NCBI RefSeq assembly: GCF_902833045.1
Contig: NZ_CADFDU010000001.1
Coordinates: 372,001 to 436,000, forward strand
DNA from: Burkholderia sp. BCC0322
GTDB taxonomy: Bacteria > Pseudomonadota > Gammaproteobacteria > Burkholderiales > Burkholderiaceae
DNA length: 64,000 bases
Reading direction: 5' to 3'
The stretch's first letter is position 1. Each line of letters opens with the position of its first letter. The notes beneath the pieces are model-generated. The model searched no databases. It was given only the letters and a program-made list of their open reading frames with translations, and was not told where the DNA came from. Position numbers and translations under genes: made by a program. This document shows, piece by piece, positions 26,169 through 35,641 of this stretch.

Positions 26169-26588
26169 CGGTTGTCTCCTCCTGCGGCGCGTGAGCGGCC
26201 GCCGATTGTCTTTGGGCGGCGTGCGTGACCGCATGGGCCTCGCACGTGAAACCCGGCCGGACGCCGTTTTCCGCCCGTCAGCAGGGTGCCGCGCCCGTTT
26301 TTCGCTCGCATGTGTTTGCGTGCAGAGCCGTCAGGAGTGCGGTGCATCTAGGGGAAATCTTTACTGCGTCAGGTAGCGTTCCGGCCGCGCATGGGAGTTG
26401 TGCGAATATTCTTTTGCGTCGTCGCGCCGTACGCTCTGACTCGATCCCCTCTCATCGATGCCGGCCGGGCGCGTGTTGCCGCACACGGCGGAAGTCGGGC
26501 GAGTCGATCGTCGCGTCCGCTGCCTGTGTATGCAGGCGGCCAGGCAATGGACGTCCTTGAAGGCCGGATATTTCTGGAGGCGAACGTC
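26169..26588. other. Divergent intergenic region (MetA/SphA-like gene / AraC regulator)
   Basis: About 420 bp. No independent gene is supported. Open frame continues upstream of the AraC start to 26391 but is not family-like. 26335-26380 and 26400-26425 have AT-rich patches that could hold the promoters. No clear palindrome was found. Confidence 0.45.
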
Positions 26589-27569
26589 ATGATCGATTCG
26601 GGATCTCACCTGCCCCGGCAGGCGGGCGGCATCGCGTGCTGGTCGGAGCAGATCCGGCATCGGTTCTTTCCGCTGGAGTTGAACGCCGGCGCATCCGGCG
26701 AATTCGACGCGAACGTCGACGTGTTCGACCATGCGCGCTGCCGCGTGGCGCGCATTGCGGCGAGCGCGCACAGCGCCTCCATCGGGCGCGATGCGTGCAA
26801 GACGCTGAAGCACCGCTACGTCAAGGTGATCTGGCAACTGAGCGGCGTGGCGAGACTCGAGCAGGGGGCGTGTGAAGTGATCGTGCCGTCCGGGCATTTC
26901 ACGCTGTACGAGGCGAGCAGCCCGTACTGGATTCAAAGCGACGCACACGGTGAGTTCGTCACGATGCTGTGCGAGGTGGCCGATCATGACGCGCTGCTGG
27001 CGTTGGCCCGGCACGCGATCGGCCGCACGATGCCGACGACGGGCGGCGCGGCCGTGGCGCTCGCCAGCCTGCAGGCGATGATCGCCGAGGGCCGGCGCAT
27101 GAATCCGCGCAGCCGCTTCGGCGTGCTGGAGCTGGTGGCGACGCTGCTCGCCGAGGCCATCGATTTCACGGACGGCACGGCGCCCGCGTCGCGGCGCAAG
27201 ATCCGCGAGACGTTGTTGCGGGACGCGCAGCAGTACATCCATCGGCATCTGGACGACGGTGAACTGTCGCCCGATCGCATCGCCGCGGCATTGAAGGTAT
27301 GCCGCCGCACGCTCTACCAGGCGTTCGAATCGATCGGCGAGCGGCCGCAGGCGATGATCCAGCGCCTGCGGCTCGAGAAGTGCCACGAAGTGCTGTCGCA
27401 GACCGGTGCCGACGGGGCGAGCATCACGCGTCTCGCGCTGCAGTCGGGTTTTTCCGATCCGGCGTATTTCGCGCGCCTGTTTCGCCGGCGCTTCGGGGTT
27501 ACGCCGTCGCAGTGTCGGGATGCCGCGATGCAGGACGGGGGCGGGACGGAATCGTCGCGTTCGTCATGA
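26589..27569 (+). CDS. AraC-family regulator, FeaR-like (first of three)
   Basis: A 326-residue regulator. The N-terminal 180 residues form an AraC-binding-like sensor domain (KTLKHRYVKVIWQLSGVARLEQG...VPSGHFTLYEASSPYWI), and residues about 215-315 carry two HTH units (DRIAAALKVCRRTLYQAFE and ITRLALQSGFSDPAYFARLFRRRFGVTP). The ATG at 26589 has GGAGG 8 bases upstream, preferred over in-frame ATGs at 26391 and 26547. It probably activates the divergent outer-membrane gene and the ALDH-GMC pair in response to an alcohol- or aldehyde-type ligand. Confidence 0.88.
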   Translation: MIDSGSHLPRQAGGIACWSEQIRHRFFPLELNAGASGEFDANVDVFDHARCRVARIAASAHSASIGRDACKTLKHRYVKVIWQLSGVARLEQGACEVIVPSGHFTLYEASSPYWIQSDAHGEFVTMLCEVADHDALLALARHAIGRTMPTTGGAAVALASLQAMIAEGRRMNPRSRFGVLELVATLLAEAIDFTDGTAPASRRKIRETLLRDAQQYIHRHLDDGELSPDRIAAALKVCRRTLYQAFESIGERPQAMIQRLRLEKCHEVLSQTGADGASITRLALQSGFSDPAYFARLFRRRFGVTPSQCRDAAMQDGGGTESSRSS

Positions 27570-27718
27570 TTGCGCGAACGCGCGCCGCTCCGAAAAGCGG
27601 GCGGCACGCGTGCGACGTCGAAGGCGGCGGGCCGGGCCGAAGCTAAGTCCGCGCCTGCTCCCGCGCCGCCGGGCGATCCGGACGCGGGATCGCCGACACG
27701 ATTCACCCGCGGTAGAAC

Positions 27719-28810
27719 CTAGAACCGCGTGCTGAACCCGATCCGCGCGATCGACTGCAACGCGCCGCTCGACGCGCCGTTCGCGTCCATCACGCCGTTG
27801 ATCTGCGCGCTGCTGCCGTGGCTCGCGCGCTGATGCACACCTGCGACGTACACCATCGTGCGTTTCGACAGCCAGTACTGGACGGCGGCCAGGAACTGGT
27901 GCGCGTGCGCGTCGTCGAGCGTGTCGTTGCCTTTCATGTACGTGTAGCTCGCGCCGATCACCCATGCGGGCGACGGTCGCCATGCCGCGCCGGCCTCCGC
28001 CGACCACGCGCCCACACCGTTTTGCGCGTTGTGCACGGTCGTGAAGAGCGCCTTCGCGGTGACCGTGCCGAGCGTATAGTGCGCGCCCGCGCCCCAGTTG
28101 CGCACGCTGGTCGGCGGCAGCCCGTCCGACGCGCCGTACTTCTGGTTCGTATAGGCCGCGCCCGCGCCGAACGGCCCGTTGTCGTAGCTCGCGCCGACGC
28201 TGACCGTGTTGTTCGCACCGATCGACCCCGCGACGTTCCCGAAGCCGTACAGCGCGCCGAACGTCAGGCCCGACAGCGACGGGCTCGTGTACTTGACCGA
28301 ATTCGCGACGCGATTGCTGCCCGCGACGCGATCCCAGTCGAATGCGCCGGTCGGATTGTTCGGCAGCGCGAGCTTGTCGAACGGGCCGTTGCGAAAGCCG
28401 TACAGGCCGACGAGATCCTGCGCGATCTCGTTGCCGCTCGCGGCCAGCGCATCGACCATGAATTCGTACTGGTTGCCGAGCGTCAGCGTGCCGTACCGGT
28501 CGTGCTGCAGGCCGACATAGGCGGTGCGTGCGAACAGCCCGCCGCCGATGATCGAGCCGTTGCCGAGCGAATACTGGTTGACGAGCCGGAAGATCGCGTG
28601 CGTGCCTGCGCCGAGATCTTCCTTGCCTTCGAAACCGAGCAGGTTCGGGAAAAAGATGTTGTCGTCGAATTTCGCGGCGCCGTGGCCACCCTGATTGCTG
28701 ACATAGCTGATGCCGGCATCCATCAGCCCGAACATCGTCACGCTGCTCTGCGCGAACGACGCGGCGGGCATGGCGCATGCCGCGAGCGCCAGAAGGGTCT
28801 TTTTCGTCAT
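27719..28810 (-). CDS. Outer-membrane porin (Gram-negative general porin, OmpC/Omp32 type)
   Basis: A 363-residue porin with a 20-residue signal peptide (MTKKTLLALAACAMPAASFA) and a mature start QSSVTMFGLMDAGISYVSN, the classic Burkholderia trimeric-porin N-terminus. It has beta-strand alternation, the FEGKEDLGAG constriction-loop region and the C-terminal Phe (IARIGFSTRF) needed for BamA-assisted insertion. It is separated from the downstream dehydrogenase operon by a gap at 28811-28988 and may be independently expressed. Confidence 0.92.
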   Translation of the reverse strand: MTKKTLLALAACAMPAASFAQSSVTMFGLMDAGISYVSNQGGHGAAKFDDNIFFPNLLGFEGKEDLGAGTHAIFRLVNQYSLGNGSIIGGGLFARTAYVGLQHDRYGTLTLGNQYEFMVDALAASGNEIAQDLVGLYGFRNGPFDKLALPNNPTGAFDWDRVAGSNRVANSVKYTSPSLSGLTFGALYGFGNVAGSIGANNTVSVGASYDNGPFGAGAAYTNQKYGASDGLPPTSVRNWGAGAHYTLGTVTAKALFTTVHNAQNGVGAWSAEAGAAWRPSPAWVIGASYTYMKGNDTLDDAHAHQFLAAVQYWLSKRTMVYVAGVHQRASHGSSAQINGVMDANGASSGALQSIARIGFSTRF

Positions 28811-28988
28811 CTCCAATGTGCTCCTCACATGTTTCCGATCGGGTCGGATATTTTTGATTGGACTACTGATTGATATGAACAAACGTGAACCGAATGAGTC
28901 GACGATTCAGCCGCGGCCGAAGGAAGCCGCGGCGTGCAACGGGCATTGGTAGCTCTGGTCGACCGCCGATGCCCCCGCACGCGCTGCG

Positions 28989-29711
28989 CTAGACCGTCGA
29001 ATACCCGCCATCGACCGGCACGACCGCTCCGGTCACGAACGATGCACTGGGCGAGCACAGGAACAGGATCACGTCCGCGACTTCGTCAGCCGTGCCCCAG
29101 CGCCCGAGGGGCGTGCGCTCGAGGATGCGTCGCGATGCCTGCGTGTCGGCCATCAGGCCGCTGCTGAGCGGCGTGTCGATCCAGCCGGGCGCGACCGCGT
29201 TCACGCGAATGCCGCGATCGGCCCACGCCTGCGCGAGCGAGCGCGTGAGCTGCGCGATGCCGCCCTTGCTCGCGCTGTACGCGGGGCGGTCCTTGCTGCC
29301 GAAGTACGTGTACATCGACGCGACATTGACGATGCTGCCGCCGTGCGCCGAGAGTGCCGGCCGCGCGGCGTCGGATGCCCGCATGACCGACGTCAGGTTC
29401 ACGTTCAGCACGAGCTCGAACTGGTCCATCCGGTATTCGTCCCCGTGTCGGCTGATGCCGACGCCGTTGACGAGCACGTCGAGCCGCGGCAGGGCCGCGA
29501 TCGTGCGCGTCAGTGCATCGCTGTCGGTCACGTCGAGTTCCACGCACCGGATGCCCGCATGCGCGGGCGCATGCGGGCCGGCCGCGTCGAGCCCGAGCGC
29601 GACGACCGACGCGCCGGCTTGCGCGAACCGCATCGCCGTGCGCGCACCGATCCCCGACGTGCCGCCCGTCACGACGACGGACTGGCCTTCAAACGCCCAC
29701 TGACGACTCAT
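28989..29711 (-). CDS. Short-chain dehydrogenase/reductase
   Basis: A 240-residue classical SDR: cofactor loop TGGTSGIG (residues 16-23), the NG-type motif in [12 protein letters not shown], the catalytic Ser in [12 protein letters not shown] and YSASKGG with catalytic Tyr and Lys, and PG in [10 protein letters not shown]. Its start at 29711 lies 23 bp inside the end of the zinc alcohol dehydrogenase gene, so the two are translationally linked in the MFS-ADH-SDR operon. The substrate is a secondary alcohol or ketone; not identifiable further. Confidence 0.9.
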   Translation of the reverse strand: MSRQWAFEGQSVVVTGGTSGIGARTAMRFAQAGASVVALGLDAAGPHAPAHAGIRCVELDVTDSDALTRTIAALPRLDVLVNGVGISRHGDEYRMDQFELVLNVNLTSVMRASDAARPALSAHGGSIVNVASMYTYFGSKDRPAYSASKGGIAQLTRSLAQAWADRGIRVNAVAPGWIDTPLSSGLMADTQASRRILERTPLGRWGTADEVADVILFLCSPSASFVTGAVVPVDGGYSTV

Positions 29712-30810
29712 GCTCGACGCTCCCGATGGTGTGTGCGCGACGGGCCGGCCGTTGCGCGGGTGAAACGAGGATCTTGATCTGCGCGCGGTCGGCGAGCAGC
29801 GCGTCGAAGCCGTCGGCGACGGCATCTTCGAGCGACACCGTGCGCGTGACGATCGACGTGAGATCGAGCGCGCCCGACGCGACGATGCGAAGCAGGTCTT
29901 CGTACGCGTGCCGGTAGCCGACGCTCGCCGTGAAGGTCAGCTCGTCGTTGACTGCGCGGAATGCGTCGAAGCCGGCATGCGGCATCAGGCCGACCATCAC
30001 GACGCGGCCGCCCTTGCGCAGCGCCTGCATTGACGATTCGAACGTGACGGGCAGCCCGGCCGCTTCGAAACTGGCGTCGACGCCGAGCCCGCCCGTGGCC
30101 GCGCGGATCGCGTCCTGCAGCGCGGGCGCACCGAGTGCGCGTGCGTCGAACGTATGTGTCGCGCCGAAGCGCGTGGCCGCCGCGAGCCGTTCGGGCGACA
30201 CGTCGACGGCGACGATCGTCGTCGCGCCCTGCAGCTTCGCGAGCATGATCAGCAGCAGGCCGATCGGCCCGAGCCCGAACACCGCGCAGGTCTCGCCGAG
30301 CCGCAGTTCGGCGCGCCGCAGCGCATGCAGCGCAACGGCGGCCGGCTCCATCACCGCGGCCTGTTCGAGGCTCACGCCGTCGGGCAGCCGATGCAGCATG
30401 TAGGCCGGCACGACCGCGAAGTCGGCCATGCCGCCGTCGCCCATCAGCCCGGCGAAACCCATCGACACGCACAGGTTGTACGACCCCGAGCGGCAATACG
30501 CGCACTGGCTGCAGCGATACTCGGGCTCGACCGCGACGCGATCGCCCGCGCGCAGCGCCGTCACGCCGTCGCCGACTTCGACGACGGTGCCGCAGAACTC
30601 GTGGCCGAGCGTCAGCGGCGCGGTGCGGCGCGACAGCGCATGCGGCGTGTCGACCGGGATCGCGTGCGGGCCGTCCGCGTATTCGTGCAGGTCGCTGCCG
30701 CAGATCCCGCAATAGGCGACCGCGATGCGCACCTCGCCAGGTCCGACGCGCGGCGTGTCGATTTCCACGAGACGGACGTCGCGCGGGCCATGCCATTGAA
30801 GTGCCCGCAT
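29689..30810 (-). CDS. Zinc-dependent alcohol dehydrogenase (butanediol/sorbitol-dehydrogenase type)
   Basis: A 373-residue medium-chain dehydrogenase. Catalytic zinc ligands are in [11 protein letters not shown] and LGHEFCG; the structural-zinc cysteines are [15 protein letters not shown]; the NAD fold has FGLGPIGLL. The start at 30810 ([14 protein letters not shown]) is the family's usual N-terminus; upstream frame reaches into the MFS gene. The final 25 residues ([20 protein letters not shown]) extend beyond the normal end and overlap the SDR start, perhaps through drift of the stop codon. Confidence 0.9.
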   Translation of the reverse strand: MRALQWHGPRDVRLVEIDTPRVGPGEVRIAVAYCGICGSDLHEYADGPHAIPVDTPHALSRRTAPLTLGHEFCGTVVEVGDGVTALRAGDRVAVEPEYRCSQCAYCRSGSYNLCVSMGFAGLMGDGGMADFAVVPAYMLHRLPDGVSLEQAAVMEPAAVALHALRRAELRLGETCAVFGLGPIGLLLIMLAKLQGATTIVAVDVSPERLAAATRFGATHTFDARALGAPALQDAIRAATGGLGVDASFEAAGLPVTFESSMQALRKGGRVVMVGLMPHAGFDAFRAVNDELTFTASVGYRHAYEDLLRIVASGALDLTSIVTRTVSLEDAVADGFDALLADRAQIKILVSPAQRPARRAHTIGSVEHESSVGV

Positions 30811-30811
30811 G

Positions 30812-32116
30812 TCAGCGTCCTCCGAGGTTTTGCGTATCGAGACGGCTCGCGGCCGTGCCGTCGAGGACACGCTTGCGCAGCACGGCGGGCGCGGTCTCGA
30901 CGAGGCCGAACGACAGCACGCACGCGAGGATCGCGCCGGCGGCCGACGTCCACATCGCGAACTGCAGGCCGTACTTGTCGGCCGCGAAGCCGGCGACGGT
31001 CGGTGCGACGAAGCCGCCGATCAGCTCGCCCGCGCCCATGATCAGGCCGAGCGCGCTGGCGATCGCGCGCGGCGGCACCGTTTCGGCCGGGATCGTCGCC
31101 ATGAACAGCGTGAAGCAGCCGAGGCCCGTGTACGTGGCGAACACGAGCGCGCCGAGCGCCCAGAGCGAGACGGCATGGATCATCACGATCGGGCAGACGG
31201 CCGCGACCAGCGCGAACGCGATCATCGTCGGCTTGCGGCCGATCCTGTCGGAGATCGCCGGCACCGCGAAGCCCCAGAACACCCACGCTGCGCCGAGGCA
31301 GGTCATGACGACGCCCATGTCGGACGGCGACAGGTGGCGGCTTTCCACGAGGAACACCGGCGCGAACGAGATGATCACGATGAACCACGTGAGGAAGAAG
31401 CAGCTGATCAGCATGCAGAGCAGGATGTTGCGTTCCTTCAGCAACGCCCAGCGGCTGACTGCCGCGCCGCTCGCGGCCGGCGTGCCGGCGGTATCGGCCT
31501 GCGCGTGCCGCACGCCGCCGGGCGGCGCTTCGCGCACCCAGCGCCAGATACAGAACGCGATCAGGAAGCCCGGCACGCACGACACGTAGAACGCTTCGCG
31601 CCAGCCGTACGCGGTCGCGATGCCGATGACCACCGGCGGGCCGATCATCGCGCCGAGCAGGCCGGCGGCGGAGCCTTGCAGCAGGCCCATGTTCAGCCCG
31701 CGGCGGCTCGGCGTCGAGCTCTCGACCATCAGCGATTGCGACAGCGGCAGCACGGGGCCTTCGGCGATGCCCATCAGCGCGCGGAACGCGATCAGGCTCG
31801 CGAAACCGCCGACCAGCCCCGACAGCGCGGAACACACGGAAAAGCCGAACACGGCCGCGATCAGCAGCGGCTTGCGCGTGCCGCGCGCATCGGACCACGC
31901 GCCCGTCGCGGCACCGGACAATGCCCACGTGAGCGCGAGCGCGGACGACACCATGCCGAGCTGCGTGTTCGTCAGGTGCAGCTCGGCCGACATGAACGGG
32001 AACAGGAACGACAGCGCGAGGCGGTCGAAGAACACGAAGCCGAACGTCATGAACAGGATCAGCAGCAGCCTGTTCTCGTACGTCCAGGCGGATCTGGAGG
32101 AGGAAGCGGATGTCAT
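30812..32116 (-). CDS. MFS transporter, anion:cation symporter (ACS) type
   Basis: A 434-residue inner-membrane carrier with 12 predicted helices in two halves. The loop after helix 2 (SDARGTRKPLL) and the N-terminal RLALSFLFPFM resemble hexuronate/galactonate/aromatic-acid carriers. It lies one base upstream of the alcohol dehydrogenase start and 18 bp downstream of the cupin gene's stop, so cupin, carrier, ADH and SDR form one minus-strand operon. Its cargo is presumably the substrate or product of those enzymes. Confidence 0.9.
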   Translation of the reverse strand: MTSASSSRSAWTYENRLLLILFMTFGFVFFDRLALSFLFPFMSAELHLTNTQLGMVSSALALTWALSGAATGAWSDARGTRKPLLIAAVFGFSVCSALSGLVGGFASLIAFRALMGIAEGPVLPLSQSLMVESSTPSRRGLNMGLLQGSAAGLLGAMIGPPVVIGIATAYGWREAFYVSCVPGFLIAFCIWRWVREAPPGGVRHAQADTAGTPAASGAAVSRWALLKERNILLCMLISCFFLTWFIVIISFAPVFLVESRHLSPSDMGVVMTCLGAAWVFWGFAVPAISDRIGRKPTMIAFALVAAVCPIVMIHAVSLWALGALVFATYTGLGCFTLFMATIPAETVPPRAIASALGLIMGAGELIGGFVAPTVAGFAADKYGLQFAMWTSAAGAILACVLSFGLVETAPAVLRKRVLDGTAASRLDTQNLGGR

Positions 32117-32134
32117 GGTGAGCCTCGCCGCGCG

Positions 32135-32668
32135 TCAGCGGAACAGCTTCTCGATCGCTTGCGCGCCGAGGCCGACCTTCTCGTAGTGCGCCTTGCACAT
32201 CGCGATGTACGAATGCACGTCGAAGTAGCCGTCGGGGTTGCCTGCTTCGTCGAGCCAGATCAGCGGCCCCTTGACGATGAAGAACGCGCGCATCGGCTCC
32301 GGGTGATCGAACGCGACGAGCGTGTGGCCTTCGCCCGGCGTCTCGTATACGAAATCGCCGCGCGTCGCGGTCCATTCGTGCTCCAGATAACCCCACTTGC
32401 CTGACAGCGTGTAAGCGAACACCTCATGCGGGTGATAGTGCCGGTTCACGAGCCCGGCTTCCCTGGCCATCAGGATATCGCACCATTTGTTCTGCGACGG
32501 CGAGATCCACAGCGGCCGCGACGAAACCGTTTCGGTGAACGGAACGTAATAGCGCTCGTCGTCGGTGGCCGCGTCCGCGATGTACGCTTCGGGCAGCGCA
32601 TCGGGCTTGAACGGATTGGCAATCGGCGGAATGTTTTGCCAGAATTCGGCTACGGCTTTGTCGACCAC
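32135..32668 (-). CDS. Cupin dioxygenase, 2,4'-dihydroxyacetophenone dioxygenase family
   Basis: A 177-residue single-domain cupin. Metal ligands are likely in NRHYHPHEVFAYTLSGKWGYLEHEW (His, His, Glu), with a later His in GEGHTLVAF. Length and the N-terminal FKPDALPEAYIADAATDDERYYVPF match the DAD family (about 178 residues) that cleaves hydroxy-ketone carbon-carbon bonds using iron and O2; many relatives have unproven substrates. First gene of the cupin-MFS-ADH-SDR operon and divergent from an AraC regulator at 32847. Confidence 0.8.
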   Translation of the reverse strand: MVDKAVAEFWQNIPPIANPFKPDALPEAYIADAATDDERYYVPFTETVSSRPLWISPSQNKWCDILMAREAGLVNRHYHPHEVFAYTLSGKWGYLEHEWTATRGDFVYETPGEGHTLVAFDHPEPMRAFFIVKGPLIWLDEAGNPDGYFDVHSYIAMCKAHYEKVGLGAQAIEKLFR

Positions 32669-32846
32669 GGTGTGTCTCCTGATGTATGAGTTGTCGTGGG
32701 CTCGACTTTAGCCAGCCGGTGCGCGCCGCTCTTGACTGGGCTGGACGAATTGCTTGACCGCGCCGGACATGGCATCGCACCAGAATCCAGACGAACCATC
32801 CCCCAATTCGTGCTGCTCCGCACGACAGGCGCCGGCAGGAGGCGAC

Positions 32847-33827
32847 GTGACGAATTCGACCGTTTTTTCCCGCACGCGAGGCTCGACGGCCGACGTGCCG
32901 GCGCGCGACCGGATGGCGTACTGGGACGCGTTCAACGCGGCGACGCTGGTCGGGCTGCGTTGTTCGTCGCTGTCGCCGGCCGGGCTCGAGGTCGAGAAGA
33001 CCGATATCGCGCTGCCGGGCCTCGGCGTCGCGGACATCCGCGGCCAGGATCACGTGATCGAGCGCAGCCCCGCGCTGGTGCGCCAGTTGCCGAAGGAGTC
33101 GCTGTTTGCGTGCCAGATCCTGAGCGGGCGCGCGTATTTCATCCAGCGCGATCGCTGCCTGCTCGCGGACGCCGGCGATGTCGTCGTCTACGACACGCGT
33201 GTGCCCTATCTGTTCGGATTCCTGACGCCGATGCGGCAGCTGCTGATCGATATTCCGATGACGACCTTCGACGACCGGCTCGATGCGGAACTGGCCGCGC
33301 TGCCGCTGCGGATCGCGCCGAAACCCGGCGCGGGCGCGATGCTCGGCGCGACGTTGCGCGCGAGCGTCGAGCGCTTCATGAAGGATCCGGTCGAGCGTGA
33401 CGCCGCACGGTTCGCCGAGCACACGCGCACGCTGATCGCGGAACTCATCGATGCGGAGGTGAACGGCGCGGGCGCGTCGCGTGCGTCGCTGTCGTATCTG
33501 CTGACCGCGAAGCAGTACGTCGCGACGCATCTCGGCGACCCGGAACTCGGGCCGCAAGCCGTTGCCGACGCGGTCGGGCTGTCGCTGCGGCATCTGAGCC
33601 GGATCTTTGCGGCCGAAGGCGAGTCGATCACGCAGCACATCTGGTCGGAGCGGTTGTCGCATGCGCATCGCGAGCTGACCGATGCGCGGCTGCGCAAGAC
33701 GAGCGTCGGCGAAATCGCGTTCCGCTGGGGCTTCTCGAGCCAGGCGCACTTCAGTCGTGCGATTCGCGAGCGCTACGGTGCGTCGCCGATGGCGCTGCGC
33801 GAGGCGGCGCGTGTGACCGGAAGCTGA
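32847..33827 (+). CDS. AraC-family regulator, FeaR-like (second of three)
   Basis: A 326-residue regulator with sensor domain (RMAYWDAFNAATLVGLRCSS...QILSGRAYFIQRDRCLLADAGDVVVYDT) and C-terminal double HTH (VADAVGLSLRHLSRIFAAEG; VGEIAFRWGFSSQAHFSRAIRERYG). I chose GTG 32847 because AGGAGG sits at 32837-32842 and the resulting protein has the same length as the AraC protein at 26589; ATG 32769 and TTG 32754 are in-frame alternatives. Divergent from the cupin operon, which it probably controls. Confidence 0.87.
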   Translation: MTNSTVFSRTRGSTADVPARDRMAYWDAFNAATLVGLRCSSLSPAGLEVEKTDIALPGLGVADIRGQDHVIERSPALVRQLPKESLFACQILSGRAYFIQRDRCLLADAGDVVVYDTRVPYLFGFLTPMRQLLIDIPMTTFDDRLDAELAALPLRIAPKPGAGAMLGATLRASVERFMKDPVERDAARFAEHTRTLIAELIDAEVNGAGASRASLSYLLTAKQYVATHLGDPELGPQAVADAVGLSLRHLSRIFAAEGESITQHIWSERLSHAHRELTDARLRKTSVGEIAFRWGFSSQAHFSRAIRERYGASPMALREAARVTGS

Positions 33828-33919
33828 TTCCGGTAGTGGAGGTGGCGGCGCGTGTCTCCCGCGCCGTGCTTCGGTTCAGTGCAGTGAACGGCGGCGCACG
33901 CGTGCCGCGCCGCGTTTCG

Positions 33920-35485
33920 TCACTCCGCCAGCATGAACGCCGCGCAGCGCTCCGCGATCATGATCGTCGGCGCGTTCGTGTTGCCGGACACGATGCGCGG
34001 CATCACGGACGCATCGCAGATCCGCAAACCGTCGACGCCCTGCACCGCGAGGCGCGGCGTGACGACCGCATGCTCGTCGTTGCCCATGCGACAGGTGCCG
34101 GCCGGGTGATAGACGGTTTTCGCGCGGCGCCGCACGTAGTCGGCGAGTGCCGTGTCGGTCAGCGCCTCGGCTTCGCGCACGATGCGGGCGAGCGACGGCG
34201 CGCGGATGATCTGCCGCGCGAGCGCGACGCCGCGCACGAGGCCGTCGACATCGGCCGGATCGGACAGCGCGCCGCTGTCGAACAGGATCGGCGCGGCCGG
34301 ATCGTTGCCGCGCAATCGAACGGAGCCGCGCGAGCGTGGCCGGAGCAGGCACGGGTTGATCGACAGGCCGTGGCCGGGCAGCGGCTCGCGGTCGACGTCG
34401 CCGACGAGCGTCGGCAGCACGTGAAACTGGATGTCCGGGCGGCCGCTGCCGGTGGTATCGACGAACGCGCCGGATTCGACGACGTTCGACGTCAGCAGGC
34501 CCGTGCGGCACAGCATCCACTGCAGCCCGTGCCGCAATGCCTTCAGCCCGCGATCCTCGCCCAGCAGGCTGACCGGCGCGTGGCTGCGGCCGTAGATCGA
34601 GACTTCGAGGTGATCCTGGTAGTTCGTGCCGACGTCGCGGCTGTCGTGCAGTACGTCGAGGCCGTGCGCGTGCAGGTGCGCGCCGGGCCCGATGCCCGAC
34701 AGCATCAGCAGCTTCGGCGTGCTCAGCGCGCCGGCCGCGAGCACGATGTCGGCGTGCGCGGTGGCCGAACCCGTCGCGCCGTTTTCCGTCCGCCAGTCGA
34801 CGCCGGTCGCCCGCCGGCCGTCGAACCGGATGCGCATGACGCGGCACCCGGTCAGCACGCGCAGGTTCGGGTGGCCGATCGCGTCGGCGAGATAGGTGGC
34901 CGCGGTACTGCCGCGCTGCCCGTCGAAGATCGTCGTGTGGTAGAAGCCGACGCCCTGTTGCGCGGCGCCGTTGAAATCGTCGTTGTACGCGATGCCGGTT
35001 TCCTGCGCGGCCTTCACGAACGCAAGGCTCAGCGGGTGGCGGAAGCGCGTGTCGCCGACCCTCAGCGGCCCGTCGGTGCCGTGAAACGGCTCGGAGAGCC
35101 GCAGGTGCGATTCGGCGCGCTTGAACACGGGCAGCACGTCGTCCCAGCCCCAGCCCGTGCAGCCGAGCGCGGCCCAGTCGTCGTAGTCGTCGCGCGTGCC
35201 GCGCACGTACAGCATCGCGTTGACCGAACTGCCGCCGCCGAGCGTGCGGCCCTGCGGCACGTAGGTCCTGCGTCCCGCCGCACCGGCTTGCGGCTCGCTC
35301 TCGAACGTGACCGTGCGCCGCGTGCCGAGCACGCGGATGAACGTCGCCGGAATCCGGATGAACAGGCTGTCGTCTTTCGGGCCGTCCTCGAGCAGCAGCA
35401 CGCGCCTGCCGGCCTTCGCCAGCCGGTGCGCAACCGTGCAGCCGGCCGAACCGCCGCCGACGACGATATGGTCGTACGTCTCCAT
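33920..35485 (-). CDS. GMC-family FAD oxidoreductase (second copy, choline-dehydrogenase-like)
   Basis: A 521-residue flavoprotein: FAD motif VVGGGSAGCTVAHRL, GMC signature 1 near GRTLGGGSSVNAMLYVRG, signature 2 GALSTPKLLMLSGIGP, active-site HPAGTCRMG and terminal NTNAPTIMIAERCAAFML. It is clearly homologous to the GMC protein at 23600 but not a recent duplicate. It lies 90 bp from the convergent AraC gene and 156 bp downstream of a third AraC gene on the same strand. The alcohol substrate is unknown. Confidence 0.92.
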   Translation of the reverse strand: METYDHIVVGGGSAGCTVAHRLAKAGRRVLLLEDGPKDDSLFIRIPATFIRVLGTRRTVTFESEPQAGAAGRRTYVPQGRTLGGGSSVNAMLYVRGTRDDYDDWAALGCTGWGWDDVLPVFKRAESHLRLSEPFHGTDGPLRVGDTRFRHPLSLAFVKAAQETGIAYNDDFNGAAQQGVGFYHTTIFDGQRGSTAATYLADAIGHPNLRVLTGCRVMRIRFDGRRATGVDWRTENGATGSATAHADIVLAAGALSTPKLLMLSGIGPGAHLHAHGLDVLHDSRDVGTNYQDHLEVSIYGRSHAPVSLLGEDRGLKALRHGLQWMLCRTGLLTSNVVESGAFVDTTGSGRPDIQFHVLPTLVGDVDREPLPGHGLSINPCLLRPRSRGSVRLRGNDPAAPILFDSGALSDPADVDGLVRGVALARQIIRAPSLARIVREAEALTDTALADYVRRRAKTVYHPAGTCRMGNDEHAVVTPRLAVQGVDGLRICDASVMPRIVSGNTNAPTIMIAERCAAFMLAE

Positions 35486-35641
35486 CCCGCTTCTTCTCCT
35501 TGCTGTCGGGCGGCGAAACGAGTGCCGCCGCGCAGGAAGCCAGCTTAGCGGCCGCTATGCGGCCCCATTTGACCGGGACGGACGCCGTGCTTGCCTCGCA
35601 GGGACACGGCGGCGGGTGGCAAGTGGCGGGCGGTGGACGAA

